Assembly (NCBI RefSeq): GCF_947507565.1
Contig: NC_089192.1
Location: forward strand, 1,984,001-2,048,000
Origin: Oscarella lobularis
Taxonomy: Eukaryota; Porifera; Homoscleromorpha; Homosclerophorida; Oscarellidae
Length of the DNA stretch: 64,000 nt
Direction: 5' to 3'
Shown here piece by piece: positions 12,001 through 21,818 of the stretch. Under the pieces are notes generated by a model. The model did no database searches. It was not told the origin of the DNA and saw nothing but the letters and a program-made list of their open reading frames with translations. Every line of letters starts with the position of its first letter. Position 1 is the stretch's first letter. Position numbers and translations under genes: made by a program.

Positions 12001-13599
12001 GTTGTTACTTCTGGAGTAGTCGGTTCCGGAGGAGTAGTTGCTTCTTCAGTTGTAGGACCAGAAGTTGTTACTGCTGGAGTAGTTGGTTCTGGAGGAGTAG
12101 TTGCTTCTGCAGTTGTGGGACCAGAAGTTGTTGCTTCTGGAGTTGTCGGTTCCGGAGGAGAAGTTGCTTCTTCAGTTGTGGGACCAGAAGTTGTTACTTC
12201 TGGAGTAGTTGGTTCTGGAGGAGTAGTTGCTTCTGCAGTTGTGGGACCAGAAGTTGTTGCTTCTGAAGTAGTCGGTTCCGGAGGAGAAGTTGCTTCTTCA
12301 GTTGTGGGAGCAGAAGTTGTTACTTCTGGAGTAGTTGCTTCTGGAGGAGTAGTTGCTTCTGCAGTTGTGGGACCAAAAGTTTTTGCTTCTGAAGTAGTCG
12401 GTTCCGGAGGAGAAGTTGCTTCTTCAGTTGTGGGACCAGAAGTTGTTACTTCTGGAGTAGTTGTTTCTGGAGGAGTAGTTGCTTCTGCAGTTGTGGGACC
12501 AAAAGTTGTTGCTTCTGAAGTAGTCGGTTCCGGAGGAGAAGTTGCTTTTTCAGTTGTGGGACCAGAAGTTGTTACTTCTGGAGTAGTCGGTTCCGGAGGA
12601 GTAGTTGCTTCTTCAGTTGTAGGACCAGAAGTTGTTACTGCTGGAGTAGTTGGTTCTGGAGGAGTAGTTGCTTCTGCAGTTGTGGGACCAGAAGTTGTTG
12701 CTTCTGGAGTTGTCGGTTCCGGAGGAGAAGTTGCTTCTTCAGTTGTGGGACCAGAAGTTGTTACTTCTGGAGTAGTTGGTTCTGGAGGAGTAGTTGCTTC
12801 TGCAGTTGTGGGACCAGAAGTTGTTGCTTCTGAAGTAGTCGGTTCCGGAGGAGAAGTTGCTTCTTCAGTTGTGGGACCAGAAGTTGTTACTTCTGGAGTA
12901 GTCGGTTCCGGTGGAGTAGTTGCTTCTGCAGTCGTGGGACCAGGAGTTGGTTCTTCTGGAGTAGTTGGTTCTGGAGGAGTAGTAGTTGTTGGACCAGAAG
13001 TTGTTAGCTCTGGCGTAGTCGGACCTAAAGGGATTGTAGGTGCTTCAGTTGTCGAGTTCTCTAAAGAAAGACGTGTTAGCGTCATGCAAACCGCACTTGA
13101 ACATTAGATAGATCGTTTCTGAATCTACCAAGCAGCTTGGCACGAAAATATTAATTCATCAGAAGCTAATGCTGTTAGGGCGGGAATTAGTCATGGTACG
13201 TTCTACTTAGTAGTTGAGAAAGCGAGCGCAATGTTTTTAAAACAGGTTCAATCAATTATAGAGAGCTCACGCCCCCTTCCGCAATTCGCCCCAATCAATT
13301 AAGCCAATAACTTCAATGACGCGCATTGCGGGCGGATCCGCTCAGGAATGCGCCTTTTTTTGAACAACCGCGACTTAGACTTGCGCTCGTTCTGACCATG
13401 CTCTAACGTCAGAAAAAATCAACTGGGATATAAAGAAAATAATGCAGAGAAATCGTCTGCCGGAGAGGAGAAGCTGTTAATTCTACACTACTAGATGAAG
13501 CGCAAGTGTGCATTCAATCGACTTGCCTTCGCCGTTAACTCCAAAGAGGACACCGCAGAGTAGAAAACATAGCCTCAACGGCACGTTCGCGGGCAACAT
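3..13599 (-). CDS. Mucin-type cadherin-repeat membrane protein, copy A (3' end outside window, one in-frame stop)
   Basis: Visible exons on the minus strand: 13527-13599 (signal peptide starting MLPANVPLRLCFLLC), 2502-13060 (giant exon), 2392-2445, 2235-2341, 2066-2167, 1899-2008, 1761-1848, 1620-1710, 1489-1563, 1332-1432, 1144-1284, 962-1071, 801-904, 361-748 and 3-304. The giant exon encodes about 3,500 residues: a Thr/Pro/Glu mucin stalk, a Cys-rich segment (about 3150-3880) absent from copy B, then three DUF4215/Myxococcus-type Cys repeats (ECDDGNNVDGDGC and relatives). The small exons encode cadherin-like beta repeats (VTPVNDGPIL). Copy B shows that a transmembrane helix should follow beyond the window edge. 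Likely an O-glycosylated surface or adhesion protein (inference). The frame is open throughout the giant exon except for a TAA at 7875-7877, so this is either a truncated allele or pseudogene, or a base error. The first intron is GC-AG. Confidence 0.72.
3910..13055 (-). repeat. 63-bp tandem array encoding a 21-residue Thr/Pro mucin unit
   Basis: About 145 head-to-tail copies of a 63-bp unit encode variants of TSGPTTAEATTPPEPTTPEV on the minus strand. Unit types alternate (AEATTPP versus EEATSPP). Higher-order periods are visible: the variant GAGCAG at 11741 recurs at 12308, exactly 567 bp or nine units apart, with the intervening variants repeated. Length is a multiple of three almost everywhere, so the frame survives. 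Dense Thr/Ser with Pro is typical of mucin-type O-glycosylation domains. The array lacks stops on the opposite strand too, which produces long spurious antisense frames. Confidence 0.93.
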
Positions 13600-14731
13600 C
13601 TTCGTCGCCGATTCAGCGGATTCCCAACAGGGTCTTTGATTCTCGTTCCAAATGCGTAAAGCCGCTTTCTGAGGTTCTAAGGAGAAGAGATATTGGCTTG
13701 GTGTGCGGATGCTGCGTCTATAGCGCGCAATGACCTGCGCTCGAACGAAGTTAGACAACTAATTGACCAAATCTGCCGCCTCACGCGGGCAAGAAGCTCC
13801 AAAACAAACACTCTCACTCGAGACTTCAAACTGCGAAAAGTATTAAAATTAATCCACGACTGGTAGAACGAAGATCATGAGAAAAGCGCGCAAAAAGAGT
13901 CAGACACTTACGCGGATTACGCTGCTCGCGTCATCCGAAATCCTACAAAGAGAGAGAGTTTATAAGGTATCTATGCCTTGGGGCAAGACATTTGTGGTGC
14001 TTACATCCTGTACCGTACGGTGATACACTGACAGAGAGACAGACTTTCCTTGCGAGGTCTTCTGTTTTCAAGGCGACGACTAGAAAGGCGCAGACCGTTG
14101 TATAGTTTCTCTTCCTACGGAAATATCGTCACATGATATAATTATGTATTGTCTCGTGACAGGTAACTGTAATTAAGAGAAAGAATACGTTCTCTACTTC
14201 TTATATATTGTACCCAGTTTGGAACGTCTTCTCCACATCGAAAGTACCAGATCTGATTTGCCGACAAGAATCTGCCCATTTTCTGGATGAACCAGGAGTG
14301 AAACGGTAAGACAAAAACTAAAGAAAGGCTTTATATTCTCTTCTACACTTATCTATATGTACATGTCTTAAACTATCTACACCGTCGATTTTACCTCTAG
14401 CGGCCAAGAATTGAAGATATAAATTTTAGAGCATCACTCTCTACGATCTTATTCGAGTAGGTAACGTTACACTACCTTGTGATCGCCATTCGCCTCAAGT
14501 CTGCAGATCCTTCTCAAAATATCTCCTATCGCTGTTGAATTGCCAACTTCCAATCAGAACTCTGAGGAGTGACATTCTAAAGAGATTCGACTGGATCGCT
14601 CAACCAATACCGAACTAAAGCGCCAATAATGTCCAAAAGGAATGATTAGATCTCAGGGATCCACCGATACCGCCGGAAAGATCTTCGCTAACGCCGGTAA
14701 TCGTCTTTTTGTTGCGATGCGTATCGTGCCG

Positions 14732-14755
14732 ATACGGGCTTTGCAAAACCCGTAT
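14732..14755. repeat. ATACGGG...CCCGTAT palindrome
   Basis: ATACGGG at 14732-14738 is mirrored by CCCGTAT at 14749-14755 around a short loop. The same palindrome, inverted with the arm, lies at 36718-36741. It belongs to a small dispersed family in this window. Confidence 0.7.
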
Positions 14756-15321
14756 AAATTTTCGTCAAATCGAAGTAAGACGGAGCGCAAGAGCAACGCG
14801 AGTTGCGCTCATTGTGGCTGCGAGCCTAAGAGAACTTCCTAACTACCGAACAACATAAAAGATGTCGGGTAAAATATGTAGAATCACGAAAATACAGTAG
14901 AGTCATAGACTAGATTTTGATCCTTCATGAACTAGATTCGACTGATTGCAGAGAATGATCATAGAAGCGAAGACTGGCTTTGAAGACAGAGAGGCAATTC
15001 AGAATTGTAGATATCTAATAACTGATATATGTTAATACTTTGGGAGTATAACGATTCCCATTTACCAGCGTATGTTCTCTCTAAAGAGTTTGATGCATGA
15101 GAATTGACATTTTCATCCTTATTAGCCAATCTGCGTCACGTGGTCACGTGAATCATGCCAAAATATTAAAAGATGGCAATAGACCAAGATTTTTAAGTAA
15201 ATAAGAAAACTTATTTAATTAAAAAATTAAAAACGCGAGGAGTGTAACGACGTTCACGGCTATATGACTGTACTCATAGTGACTAGTAGACGTTTTTTGC
15301 ATTATCATTCTCTAAACGGTT

Positions 15322-15438
15322 ATACGGGCCTTGGACTAAAAACTCCCGTATTTTATAGGGTAACCGGCTTTTTGCAGTTTTCTCTCGAAAATCGGCTCAC
15401 CCTACCATGTACGGGCTTTTTCTCATCAAATGCCCGTA
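15322..15438. repeat. Two TACGGG/CCCGTA inverted repeats
   Basis: ATACGGG 15322-15328 pairs with CCCGTAT 15345-15351, and TACGGG 15410-15415 pairs with CCCGTA 15433-15438. They are spaced about 90 bp apart downstream of the ankyrin/death-domain gene. Confidence 0.6.
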
Positions 15439-15524
15439 TATTACATATAATAACAAAGCCATGTTAATTTTTATTCAAAATAATCAGTTTGTCAAAAAAA
15501 CGTAAAAAAACAAAGAAAAAATGT

Positions 15525-17416
15525 CTAACCATACAGCTCATCGAATTTCCTTCTGATGGCCCTTCCACTGATGCCAACCTGCTTAAACCAAGCTAGAAGC
15601 TTGCCTACGGTTGGGGAACTTTCTGCTTGATTTTTCCACGCCTCCAGTATCTTCAACATGCGTGGGACATCGCGGGGAGTAGAATTGCGAACAGCTTCGA
15701 CTTCACCCGAGGATATTCCAAGCAGAACAGCAATATCTTCCCACTTTGATGCGTCAATAAAAGCGCATGTTCTCATTAAATTCTCCGGCACCAAGACATC
15801 GTCAGAAGGAAAACAAAATATGGCAGTGTCCTATTAAAATTATTACATGCAAAAAACAAAATCAAAATGATGACGTACGTAGTGCTTTTGGAGAAGAGCT
15901 TTCATTTTATCATCACTTGCCACCTCATGCGGCGACCTTCCCTTCTGAGGTTCAATTTATATATTCCATTCAATTCAGGATAGAAAAGACTTTACCTTGT
16001 CTCGAGACGTGACGTCAGCACCCTTCTTAATCAATAGATCAATAATGGACTTGTCTGTCGTCGCTTGTGCAGCCTTATGCAAGGCACTTTGTTTCCACTA
16101 CAAAGGTTTGTTAAGAGAACGACTGAGAAAATGAGAAGTCGGACTAACGGTATCAGTAGCAGATACGTTTGATCCTAATTCAATTAGCTGCTTAATGACG
16201 ACGAAAGAAGCATTTTCTTTGCACGCGTACAGTAAGGGTGTCATTCCAACCTAAAAATAGCATTTCTAATCAAAATTTCGAAATTCTGTGAACGAGACCT
16301 TATCAACAGAATTGATATCAAATCCGCTTTCAATGACAAGGAATCGAAGATGCTCTTTCACATCGTCATCTTTACACTTTGCGGCATAAAACAAAGCCGT
16401 CCTCATTAACTGAAAAGGAAAACGACTTGTTTACTGACTTCGTAGCAAAAGACATCTCACGTTATCTTTGGCTTGACAGTCAGCTCCTTTCTCGACTAAG
16501 TAGCGAACTTTCGCGAAACGATTGATGGAACTGAGACACGCATCCATAAAAGGAGTTTTGCCCCACTGAAAATGAAAGACAATAAACAGGGGGTCACAAG
16601 AATGATCTTGTGACCTTGTTGGTGCTATTAACAGCAGCGTTGTGTTCCACAAGCCATTTCACTCCAAAAACGCTTCCAAACAAGCAGGCGTGATGCAGAG
16701 GAGTGTTCCCACACTATTACGAATATTGCACATATAGAAAATAAAAGCATATTTTATATCACCCTATCAACCGCTTTGCCTCTCACGCTCATTCCCTGTT
16801 ATTGAAAATATAATAAAAAAGTTTCGTCAATTTTTTTTCCAAAATTTGTTATGATACCCGTCTTGATTTCCTATCGACGTCTTGTTGCAAAAACGCATAG
16901 CTTAGCCACTCGTCGGCTTCTTCCTCTTTCTCGAATTCTCTTCCAGCCACATAGTGAGGCAATAACCAGTTATTCGACGCCTTAGAGAAAGAAAACAATC
17001 GTCAGCATGCAGCGACGATTGAAACAAATATTAATGCGGCTTAAACATATGTGAAATTATAAAAAGATTATTCGATTCAGAATTTTAACTATTTATTTTG
17101 GCCCACAATTTGACACCTGAAATAAAATAAAAATATTTGTTGTCACTTTAGGGCAAGGTTTCGGTGTCAACATATCAAAGTCAAAGTGTAAGAACTTCCA
17201 ATAATTAATCAGCCTTAGTTATATCTACTCAACTGGCTACATGTCAGGAGATCGACATATACCCAGATTTACGTCAACACGAGCACTTCGCACCTCACAG
17301 TACTGCTCGGATCGAAAGCCTTTTTCCCTAAGAAAAAACTTCTTCAATTCATCGAGATTTCTCTTCTCCAATATCGTCTTCAATCGATCGATCGTAAAAT
17401 GAGTGGACGACGTCAT
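15525..17416 (-). CDS. Ankyrin-repeat and C-terminal death-domain protein
   Basis: Ten exons join with consistent phase to 1,170 nt (389 residues plus stop): 17294-17416, 16858-16980, 16763-16795, 16615-16713, 16461-16565, 16299-16409, 16149-16250, 15996-16097, 15879-15944 and 15525-15830. Most middle exons encode one ankyrin repeat of 33-37 residues (GNTPLHHACLFGS, WGKTPFMDAC, VGMTPLLYACKEN, WKQSALHKAA). The last exon encodes a six-helix death domain (WEDIAVLLGISSGEVEAV then WKNQ...AIRRKFDEL). Death domains bind other death domains in apoptotic and innate immune signalling, and ankyrin repeats bind proteins, so a cytosolic adaptor is likely. No signal peptide, membrane segment or catalytic domain is seen. 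The start ATG at 17416 opens a leucine-rich helical N-terminus. Sure of the domains; partners unknown. Confidence 0.88.
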
Positions 17417-18273
17417 TCTCGACTGCGATACTTCGTCTTATAAGCGACTTCTTCGCTTCTTTCTTGGCGCTACAAGAAAACGAAATTGAAAGAGGGCTCG
17501 ATCGCCTCGATCAGGAGCTAGCGGGCAAAAACAAGTGAAAGCAAAGAAAGCATACTCTCAAAATATGGTCTCGAGGAACAAAAGAATACAGGATAAAAGG
17601 CAAAAGGCCAAAACGCTGGCGTTTCAAAGACGTGGTCACTACCGCGCGCTAAGGCTGAAGCCTTTCGCGGGTAGGCTTGTCGCGAACAGGGCTCTTCGCA
17701 AAATGGCATATGGGTCACAGCTAAGTTTCTGTATTTTCAAAGCTATAAGTCTGACATTTTTAGGTCGTTGCCGAGTCGGGGGTCGGAGGATCCGGAATTG
17801 TCAGATCGAAACTGCGAAGAAGCCAAGCGCCAGAAAGCAGATTTCGCCACGTAATTCTTGTGCTTTTTGAGAAAAATACTTCTATCTCTATCTTTGCCAA
17901 AGGCTTTTCAAAAGCGAAGATTTTTGGGATTTGACCGTCGTAGCAAACGGCCGACGTTTTCGTGTTCATTCGGCAATAATCAATTAATTAAAGCTCGCCT
18001 AGGACCAGCCTTTTCTGTTCCTCAACCTGGACTTCTGCAAGAGCTAATCGTTCGTCATGTCGCCGAAGACGTCGAATCCGCGCGTTAGAGTACGTACGAG
18101 GAGAAGCTACAGTCTGTAGAGGAGTATTAATTGCCTTTCATTGTTTACCTTTCTTTGTTTATAAGACATTAGGAGCCTCTATTCATCGGACGACGTTCCC
18201 CAAGCAAGCGTTCTGACGGAACTGGCCAGAGCTTCGCTGTCAGCGTTAGAGAAATCAACGGACATTGTCTCAA

Positions 18274-18297
18274 ATACGGGGTTCACAAAACCCGTAT
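18274..18297. repeat. ATACGGG...CCCGTAT palindrome
   Basis: ATACGGG at 18274-18280 faces CCCGTAT at 18291-18297 with loop gttcacaaaa. The reverse complement of this copy reappears with one mismatch at 28714-28741. Confidence 0.7.
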
Positions 18298-19008
18298 AAC
18301 CGTACGTCATTGTTGTACGCTCCTGCGAATAAAACGTCCCTTAGCTTGTGACCATCGATTGCGATGGTGACCCTAGTTTAGTAAGTGACATCGTGCATGT
18401 AACTGAAGTCTTGTTGCTGTCCAGGTCTCTAAAACTTTTCGTCACAGAAGAGAAAAGAAGTGAGTGCTCAAATTTTTTAATTGTTTATTATAATTTTTTC
18501 CCGTAGAGCCAGATGTCGTTTTTGCCTGCGGCTTATTCGTCGCTAAATTGCCTAATGAATGAAAGCAAAGAAGACCTGACGTAAAATGGTCAGAAGATAC
18601 TGTAAGCTGCAACAGACGAAAACATATAATTTTTACAGCAAAACTCGCTCAGGAAGCTGACCAAGTGCCTACGTATGATTCGTGAACTACTGGCATTAAC
18701 GTAAACTACGTATTATAAGCCATGATGTATTATATACCAACTTGGATTACCTTTGTTAATCGGTACTAAATGTTCACTGTATTGCATAGAGCAGGATTCA
18801 TGAGACAGCCAAAGGTGGACTTATAATTCAAAATCCCAACCCTGCTTTGACTTTAATGTTGCAGTAACAAGCCCATGAGCTTATAATGCGTACATTACGG
18901 TATTAATTAATTATGGGACTTGTGGAATGTGTACAGGACCAGTCCCCTGCACAGGTCGATCGACAGAGTCTCAGAATTTTATTGATTTGAAGAAAGGAGT
19001 GTGTGCAG

Positions 19009-19060
19009 ATAGATAGATAGATAGATAGATACATAGATAAATAGGTAGATAGATAGATAT
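19009..19060. repeat. GATA-type tetranucleotide microsatellite
   Basis: A run of about a dozen tagata/gata units with a few interruptions (taca, taaa, aggt). Confidence 0.9.
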
Positions 19061-19162
19061 CGACGTCCGACCTCCTTCGTAATTACCATGGGAGGAAACC
19101 TAGAATGAATTACTCTACATCATTTCCTTTCACTGATGTGTAGTTCCGCCCGCCCTATAGCT

Positions 19163-20265
19163 ATGCCTCCTAAGGTAAATTAGTATATAGGAGCTTACCG
19201 GACCTCTCTGCGCATCATTTACTTTCAGCGTCAAGTTGGATTGCTCTTGCTCAGTCAGCCGTCTCACCCTTCTCAGCCTCAGGTAACCTCAGGTCGCCGG
19301 GTTTAGCTGATGTATTTTCTTACTATACTCGCGCGACCCTAGCATGATCGACATCCCTTCACCTTTTTCCTGCATGTAGGCGCTTTTATATCCTAAGGGC
19401 GACCTTCCCTTTTCGCGTTAATTGGATCACGACGGCTACGTTCGAAGTGGCACCCCGTCAGGTAGACCTATACATGACTCCACAGCGCGATTGGGTATTC
19501 CGCAAGAATTAGGGAGGTTAATTCGGCCTGTCGTCCACTTTTTCCGATACTCTTTGGGACCATGAAGAAGGACTTTTCCCAGAGGCTCGTCTAGTAATCT
19601 AAAGCTAGTTTTCCTGGTTCAAACCGCTTTGCATGACGTTACAGGTCAAGCCCCTTCCCGTTCGGGAATATCCTCTGGTTTTCCTGTAGAATCCTATCAA
19701 ATGCAGCAACAACCGCAGCAAGAACTGCCTACTGTGGTCGCCGCTGGCGCATATACAAGCCCTCCTTACGTCGGCCAAACAGTACGACAAAACTATTTAC
19801 ACTGCACTACAGTGACTTAAGATTTTTACTCGCCTGTGCCTCTTTGCCAGAGCGTTACGGAGTCTATTAACGGACTCCTAATAATCCTTTTCTGCGCTTA
19901 GACTTCTATTTTGCCGTATGTAATATATTTCTTAGCTGGCTAACAGGCCCAACGATTATTTTACTTTGTCGGTATTCACTCTCCTTTGTTGCTGTAGGCC
20001 CATCGGTATTTTTGCCCTACTGTACTCAAGCAAGGTTAGCTTTAGCCTACATAGTCGCGGCAATGTTTCATTGTCTCTAGTAGTAAATATTCAAATAACT
20101 ATTGCATCATCTTAGGTTCGAAATGACTTTGCCGCAGGCGATTTGAGTGGGGCCGAAGAAGCATCGAAGAACGCCGTTAGGGCTAACGTTGTTGGCATTA
20201 TCTTCGGCGTGTTAGTTCTTATAGGTGTTATTGTTTATGTCGTAATCGCCGTCACTTCAATATGA
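19163..20265 (+). CDS. CD225/dispanin (IFITM-like) small membrane protein
   Basis: The 3' exons are clear: 19947-19971, 19998-20034 and 20116-20265. They read TIILLCRPIGIFALLYSSK, then VRNDFAAGDLSGAEEASKNA, then a hydrophobic helix ending in stop TGA 20263-20265. This matches the CD225 pattern: a first hydrophobic stretch ending LYSSKV, a short cytosolic loop with GDLxGAxxAS, and a second transmembrane helix. Upstream, 19634-19790 encodes a Pro/Gln-rich N-terminal segment (MQQQPQQELP ... SPPYVGQ) typical of dispanin N-termini. A first exon at 19163-19174 plus 19229-19282 is possible. The exon linking the Pro-rich part to the first membrane segment is not resolved. Family members are small dual-membrane-segment proteins of plasma or endosomal membranes; the role here is unknown. 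Confidence 0.6.
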
Positions 20266-20569
20266 CGGAATCCTGTCGAATGGAGTTCTAGACTCTTACT
20301 GTGAACCTTACTGCTTTAATTAGAGCGGTTGTTTGTTTGTTTTAAGCGTTTTGTTTACTCTAGCTTAGGTAGGAGTTTGAGGTTTTCAGAATACATTTCA
20401 GGTGACCTTAGCTGATTCTTTTGGAAGCGTCGATTATAGCACATATATTCTCGAGACAAAAGGCAAACGTGAACCAAGGTCAAGTCAAAGTTCTTTACCA
20501 CTCGACAGAATACCTTGACTAAATGAAAAGAAGGCGGCAAGCATTGGCTTACGATCAGCTCTAGCGCTG

Positions 20570-21065
20570 CTTGATCAGCTACCCAGCCGGTGAGAGGAAT
20601 AACAAATGCAAGCAAAGGCGTAAGGAACAGCAGATAAAATTCCATTCTAAAAGAATAAAGGAGATTAAAGTATAAATATTTATTTTATACATTTAAATAC
20701 ATTTGTTATATGCTAGAACTGATTTGAGAAACGATGAAACGTCGGCGAGAAGTGTATAGAAACCCCGATTGTTGAAAAATAACTGCCCAGACGGCCGGTG
20801 ACGTCAGAATTTGATAAACGGAGACATCCTAGAAAAATCATTTCTATTTTTCTTGGAATTTTGGACTCAAGTTCCCTTTTTTTACGTTGCTTGTCTCCCT
20901 TCGCTTTCGAATCTCTTCATCGCGTATCGACGATTCGATGTAGTCTCGCTCTTCGGCGCTGATTCGCGGATGACTACGAGGCGAACTATGCACGAGAAAC
21001 CGAAGAATACACCAAATCAAACCACCCAGAGTACCTTATTAGATAAAATACCAGGCAAGAAACCC
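20570..21065 (-). pseudogene. Decayed SLC17-like transporter fragment
   Basis: Minus-strand relics correspond to three consecutive central exons of an SLC17 anion transporter. Near 21035-20860 is a loop with FLVHSSPRSHPRISAEERDY. Near 20830-20700 is LTSPAVWAVIFQQSGF then YTLLADVSSFLKSVLAY. Near 20644-20570 is NGILSAVPYAFA then VIPLTGWVADQ. The second and third pieces each need a frame change to read through. No N-terminal or C-terminal third is present. It lies tail-side of the larger SLC17 gene at 21819-24159, so it looks like a degraded tandem copy. Confidence 0.7.
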
Positions 21066-21299
21066 TAGTAGTGCTACACTAGTACACATAAGAAAGAAAG
21101 GAATACTATGAGAGACTCCCTTTACCACTAAAACCCTCTAGACGATAGGTTTTCAAAAAGCGTCTAAGCAAATAAAGTTAATTATAACGTCTACTTGCTG
21201 AAACGTATTCCAAGCACATACGGGTCTTCATTACGTATGGGGGATTTGTCAATGACAGAGTCAATCAACAATTAACAAAATTTATTAATTTGATTAAAT

Positions 21300-21710
21300 T
21301 CTCACCTGCAATAGCGGCGGCGTACCGCTTCCGTTTGATTAAAATTAGACCAATCGGCGAGCGAGAATTTAATTGCGTTATACGCGTAGAAAAATAAATA
21401 TTCCCCACGACGTGCAGGAGCCGGCTAAATTGGGCGTTAGACCGTGGAAAAGGGGATGCGTTTGAATAGAGATCAATAACGATGTCGATTTAACTTGTAG
21501 AGACCTCGAACGCCGTCCGTTCGAATAATGTTTCGTAAAGCATCGAACGTGTTTCGGTATTGAGGTCGAGACGAGTCGAGACATTCGTTTACTAGATTTC
21601 GAGATCGTTTTGACGAGATCGAGGGGATATTGCAGTAGATTCGAGGCGAAACCACCGGTTACGAGGTTTTCTAGCCTCGCAAAGCCTTTTGTTCATGACG
21701 AAATGGAATC
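21300..21710 (-). pseudogene. Decayed SLC25A32-like mitochondrial carrier fragment
   Basis: Pieces of a mitochondrial carrier are visible on the minus strand in successive but shifting frames: LENLVTGGFASNLLQYPLDL (with the carrier signature PxD), then RNTFDALRNIIRTDGVRGLY, then GLTPNLAGSCTSWG, then FYAYNAIKFSLADW. The order and motifs fit the folate/FAD-type carrier SLC25A32. At least three frame changes separate the pieces, no splice pair explains them, and only about the first third of a carrier is present. Confidence 0.68.
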
Positions 21711-21818
21711 CTCGTCCGGGAAGCCGACGTCAATTTCCGGTCCCGGATAAGAGCACACGTGGGTGAGCAATAAACAAATAACCAAAAACGTCTAACCAAA
21801 GAACAGATAAGAACGTAT

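Larger units (their letters stand above)
1..14850 (-). repeat. Inverted segmental duplication, arm A
   Basis: Arm A matches arm B (36615-43058) in reverse orientation. Shared parts are the exons of the cadherin-like region, the signal-peptide exon, intron 1 and about 1.2 kb of upstream sequence. Homology stops near 14850 at a shared motif (cctaagagaact followed by cctaactac) and continues to the left edge. The arms differ by many substitutions and completely in the stalk repeat, so the duplication is not recent. The spacer between arms is about 21.8 kb. Confidence 0.85.
13600..15524. other. Intergenic, upstream of copy A; no gene seen
   Basis: Up to about 14850 this is the 5' flank of copy A, conserved with 36615-37836 upstream of copy B, so it probably holds the promoter and 5' UTR. 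From 14850 to 15524 the sequence is AT-rich and contains two small inverted repeats of the TACGGG/CCCGTA type (15322-15351 and 15410-15438). I see no supported coding exon. A short open frame at 14642-14842 is just shared flank sequence. Confidence 0.6.
17417..19162. other. Intergenic with a microsatellite; no firm gene
   Basis: Open frames at 17535-17870 and 17858-18088 lack recognisable domains and read like chance frames. A possible small spliced frame begins at an ATG near 18058 and continues after an acceptor near 18170, but I cannot support its phase. An ATACGGG/CCCGTAT palindrome lies at 18274-18297 and a GATA/TAGA microsatellite at 19009-19060. Confidence 0.5.

Noticed and set aside
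3772-13107. Long plus-strand frames rich in GVVGSGGVVASAVVGPEVV or CFCSCGTRSCYFWSS
   Set aside because: They are antisense shadows of the 63-bp array, whose composition lacks stops in several frames. No start context, splice sites or domains.
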